Part shown: piece by piece, positions 4,843-6,167 of the stretch
Layout of the letters: each line of letters starts with the position of its first letter
Position numbering within the stretch: position 1 is the stretch's first letter
Assembly (NCBI GenBank): GCA_025354965.1
Contig: JANXLW010000130.1
Span: 1-6,167, forward strand
Source: Betaproteobacteria bacterium
GTDB lineage: Bacteria; Pseudomonadota; Gammaproteobacteria; Burkholderiales; Burkholderiaceae_C
DNA length: 6,167 bases
Direction: 5' to 3'
The notes under the pieces: model-generated
Seen by the model: the letters and a program-made list of their open reading frames with translations, nothing else
Database searches by the model: none
What the model was told of the DNA's origin: nothing
Made by a program: the position numbers and the translations under genes

Positions 4843-6167
4843 ATGCCTAAAACCCTGATTGAACCCTTTCGTATCAAAAGTATTGAGCCCATCCGCATGA
4901 CCACCCGGCTTGAGCGTGAACAACTGCTGGAGGTCGCCAAACTCAATGTTTTCAAATTGCGCGCGGAAGACGTGCTGATTGACTGGCTGACCGATTCCGG
5001 CACCGGTGCCATGTCCTCCAGGCAATGGGGCGCCATCATGGAAGGCGACGAGAGCTACGCCGGGGCGCGCAGCTTTTACCGGTTGGAAGCGGTGATCCAG
5101 GGTATTACCGGCATGAAGTTCTTCGTGCCGACGCACCAGGGCCGCGCGGCCGAAAAAGTGCTGTTCACAGCAGTTTGCAAAAAAGGCGATCTGGTGCCCA
5201 ATAACTCGCACTTCGACACGACCCGCGCCAATCTGGAGTACATCGGTGTCGAGGCGCTGGATCTGGTCATCCCCGAGGGTTTGCAGCCGGCGCTGATCTA
5301 TCCGTTCAAGGGCAACATTGACCTGGCCCGGGTTGAGGCACTGCTCAAGACCCAGGGTGAGCGCATTCCCTTTGGCATGATCACCGTGACCAATAACACC
5401 GGTGGCGGTCAGCCAGTGTCCATGGCCAATATCCGCGCCTACGCGGCACTGCTCAAGCAGCACGGCAAGCCGTTCATCATGGACGTCTGCCGTTTTGCCG
5501 AAAACGCCATGTTCATCAAGATGCGCGAACCGGGTTACGAAAACACGCCTATCAAAACCATAGCTCAGGAGATGTTTTCCTACTGCGACGGCTGCACCAT
5601 GAGTGCCAAAAAAGATGGCATGGTCAACATCGGCGGCTTTATCGTCCTGCGCAGTGAAGAGTGGATGGACGCGGTGCGCAATGTGTTGATCATGACCGAG
5701 GGTTTTCCAACCTATGGGGGCTTGGCCGGGCGCGACCTGGAGGCGCTGGCAGTGGGGCTGGAGGAGGGCATGCAGGAAGACTACCTGCGCTACCGTCTGC
5801 GCACCGCCGAATACCTGGGTGAACGACTGGAGGCCTCGGGTGTCGGCTTCGTCAAGCCCACCGGTGGTCATGCGGTCTACATCGACGCCAGGACAGTACT
5901 GCCCAATATGCCAGTGGAACATTACCCGGCCTGGGCGCTGTGCAATGCGCTCTATTTAGAAGGTGGCATCCGTGGTGTTGAAATCGGCTCCGTCATGTTT
6001 GGCAAGCGACTGGCCGACGGCAGCGAGACCTACCACAGCATGGAGTTGGTGCGACTGGCCTTTCCACGGCGCATGTACACCCAGTCGCACTTCGACTATG
6101 CGGCCGAAGTGATCGACGAGGTCAAACAAAAAGCTGCCAGTATTCGTGGTGTGCGGATCACCAAACA
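4843..6167 (+). CDS. Tryptophanase / tyrosine phenol-lyase family beta-eliminating lyase, 3' end missing
   Basis: 441 codons are visible; family members have about 456-471 residues, so little is missing. These PLP enzymes split tryptophan to indole (TnaA) or tyrosine to phenol (TPL), plus pyruvate and ammonia. Landmarks are EPFRIKSIEPIRMTTR near 7-22; LTDSGTGAMSSRQW at 49-62; Tyr72 in GDESYAG; Arg101 in PTHQGR; Asn185; Asp214 and Arg217 in MDVCR; SAKKD at 254-258 with Lys257 as the expected PLP lysine; VNIGG; EGFPTYGGLAGRD at 286-298; and Arg404, which binds the substrate carboxylate. Overall wording (FSYCDGCTMS, AMSSRQW, GLAGRD) resembles TPL. Yet positions that set specificity look like tryptophanase: Asp125 where TPL has Thr124, and Ile381 where TPL has Arg381. 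Tryptophan is therefore the favoured substrate. ATG 4843 matches the family N-terminus but has no clear Shine-Dalgarno sequence; the frame is open back to 4792. Confidence 0.88.
   Translation, partial: MPKTLIEPFRIKSIEPIRMTTRLEREQLLEVAKLNVFKLRAEDVLIDWLTDSGTGAMSSRQWGAIMEGDESYAGARSFYRLEAVIQGITGMKFFVPTHQGRAAEKVLFTAVCKKGDLVPNNSHFDTTRANLEYIGVEALDLVIPEGLQPALIYPFKGNIDLARVEALLKTQGERIPFGMITVTNNTGGGQPVSMANIRAYAALLKQHGKPFIMDVCRFAENAMFIKMREPGYENTPIKTIAQEMFSYCDGCTMSAKKDGMVNIGGFIVLRSEEWMDAVRNVLIMTEGFPTYGGLAGRDLEALAVGLEEGMQEDYLRYRLRTAEYLGERLEASGVGFVKPTGGHAVYIDARTVLPNMPVEHYPAWALCNALYLEGGIRGVEIGSVMFGKRLADGSETYHSMELVRLAFPRRMYTQSHFDYAAEVIDEVKQKAASIRGVRITK

Noticed and set aside
4767..4850. Possible TnaC-like leader peptide before the lyase
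   Set aside because: The only frame (TTG at 4767 or GTG at 4800, ending TAA at 4848-4850) has no Trp, no ATG and no ribosome binding site, and it overlaps the lyase start. Nothing suggests tryptophan-sensing attenuation.
4759..5922. Minus-strand open frame of 387 codons
   Set aside because: It is opposite the lyase gene, which carries all the PLP-enzyme motifs. Its His/Gln/Val-rich composition is typical of an antisense shadow.

Overview
The window looks like chromosomal DNA from a high-GC betaproteobacterium, most likely order Burkholderiales and family Comamonadaceae (a Rhodoferax- or Polaromonas-like organism). This is inferred from the style of the AroC, RluA and MetY proteins and from a small 'MAKGQ...' basic protein next to rluA; no search was possible. 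It is mostly housekeeping metabolism and RNA modification, with one repeat-rich surface lipoprotein gene and one aromatic amino acid lyase.

Layout. 1-629 (minus): 5' part of a MetY-type O-acetylhomoserine sulfhydrylase, cut by the window edge inside the codon expected to be the PLP lysine. 630-711: short divergent intergenic region with two facing GATAAT hexamers. 712-1728 (plus): aroC, chorismate synthase, whose conserved C-terminus is thrown out of frame by an apparent one-base loss near 1705-1707; the lost tail remains readable in the neighbouring frame to 1811 and restores the usual length of about 366 residues. 1916-3811 (plus): a lipoprotein of seven tandem Ig-like repeats of about 82-94 residues, two of which (repeats 3 and 4) are nearly identical in DNA. 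3821-3851: a hairpin between convergent genes, placed to terminate the minus-strand operon. 3842-4507 (minus): rluA, pseudouridine synthase. 4525-4677 (minus): a 50-residue Lys/Pro-rich protein directly upstream of rluA with a strong ribosome binding site. 4678-4842: divergent intergenic region. 4843 to the window end (plus): a tryptophanase/tyrosine phenol-lyase family enzyme lacking only its C-terminal end.

How the genes relate. MetY (methionine/homocysteine), AroC (aromatic amino acid trunk pathway) and the lyase (breakdown of tryptophan or tyrosine) are all amino-acid metabolism, but opposite strands and separate spacing argue against one operon. The only clear operon is the small basic protein plus rluA. 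I see no mobile element, CRISPR array, RNA gene or multi-gene defence system. The points most worth checking are the aroC frameshift, the mixed tryptophanase/tyrosine phenol-lyase signature of the last gene, and the recently homogenised repeats of the lipoprotein.
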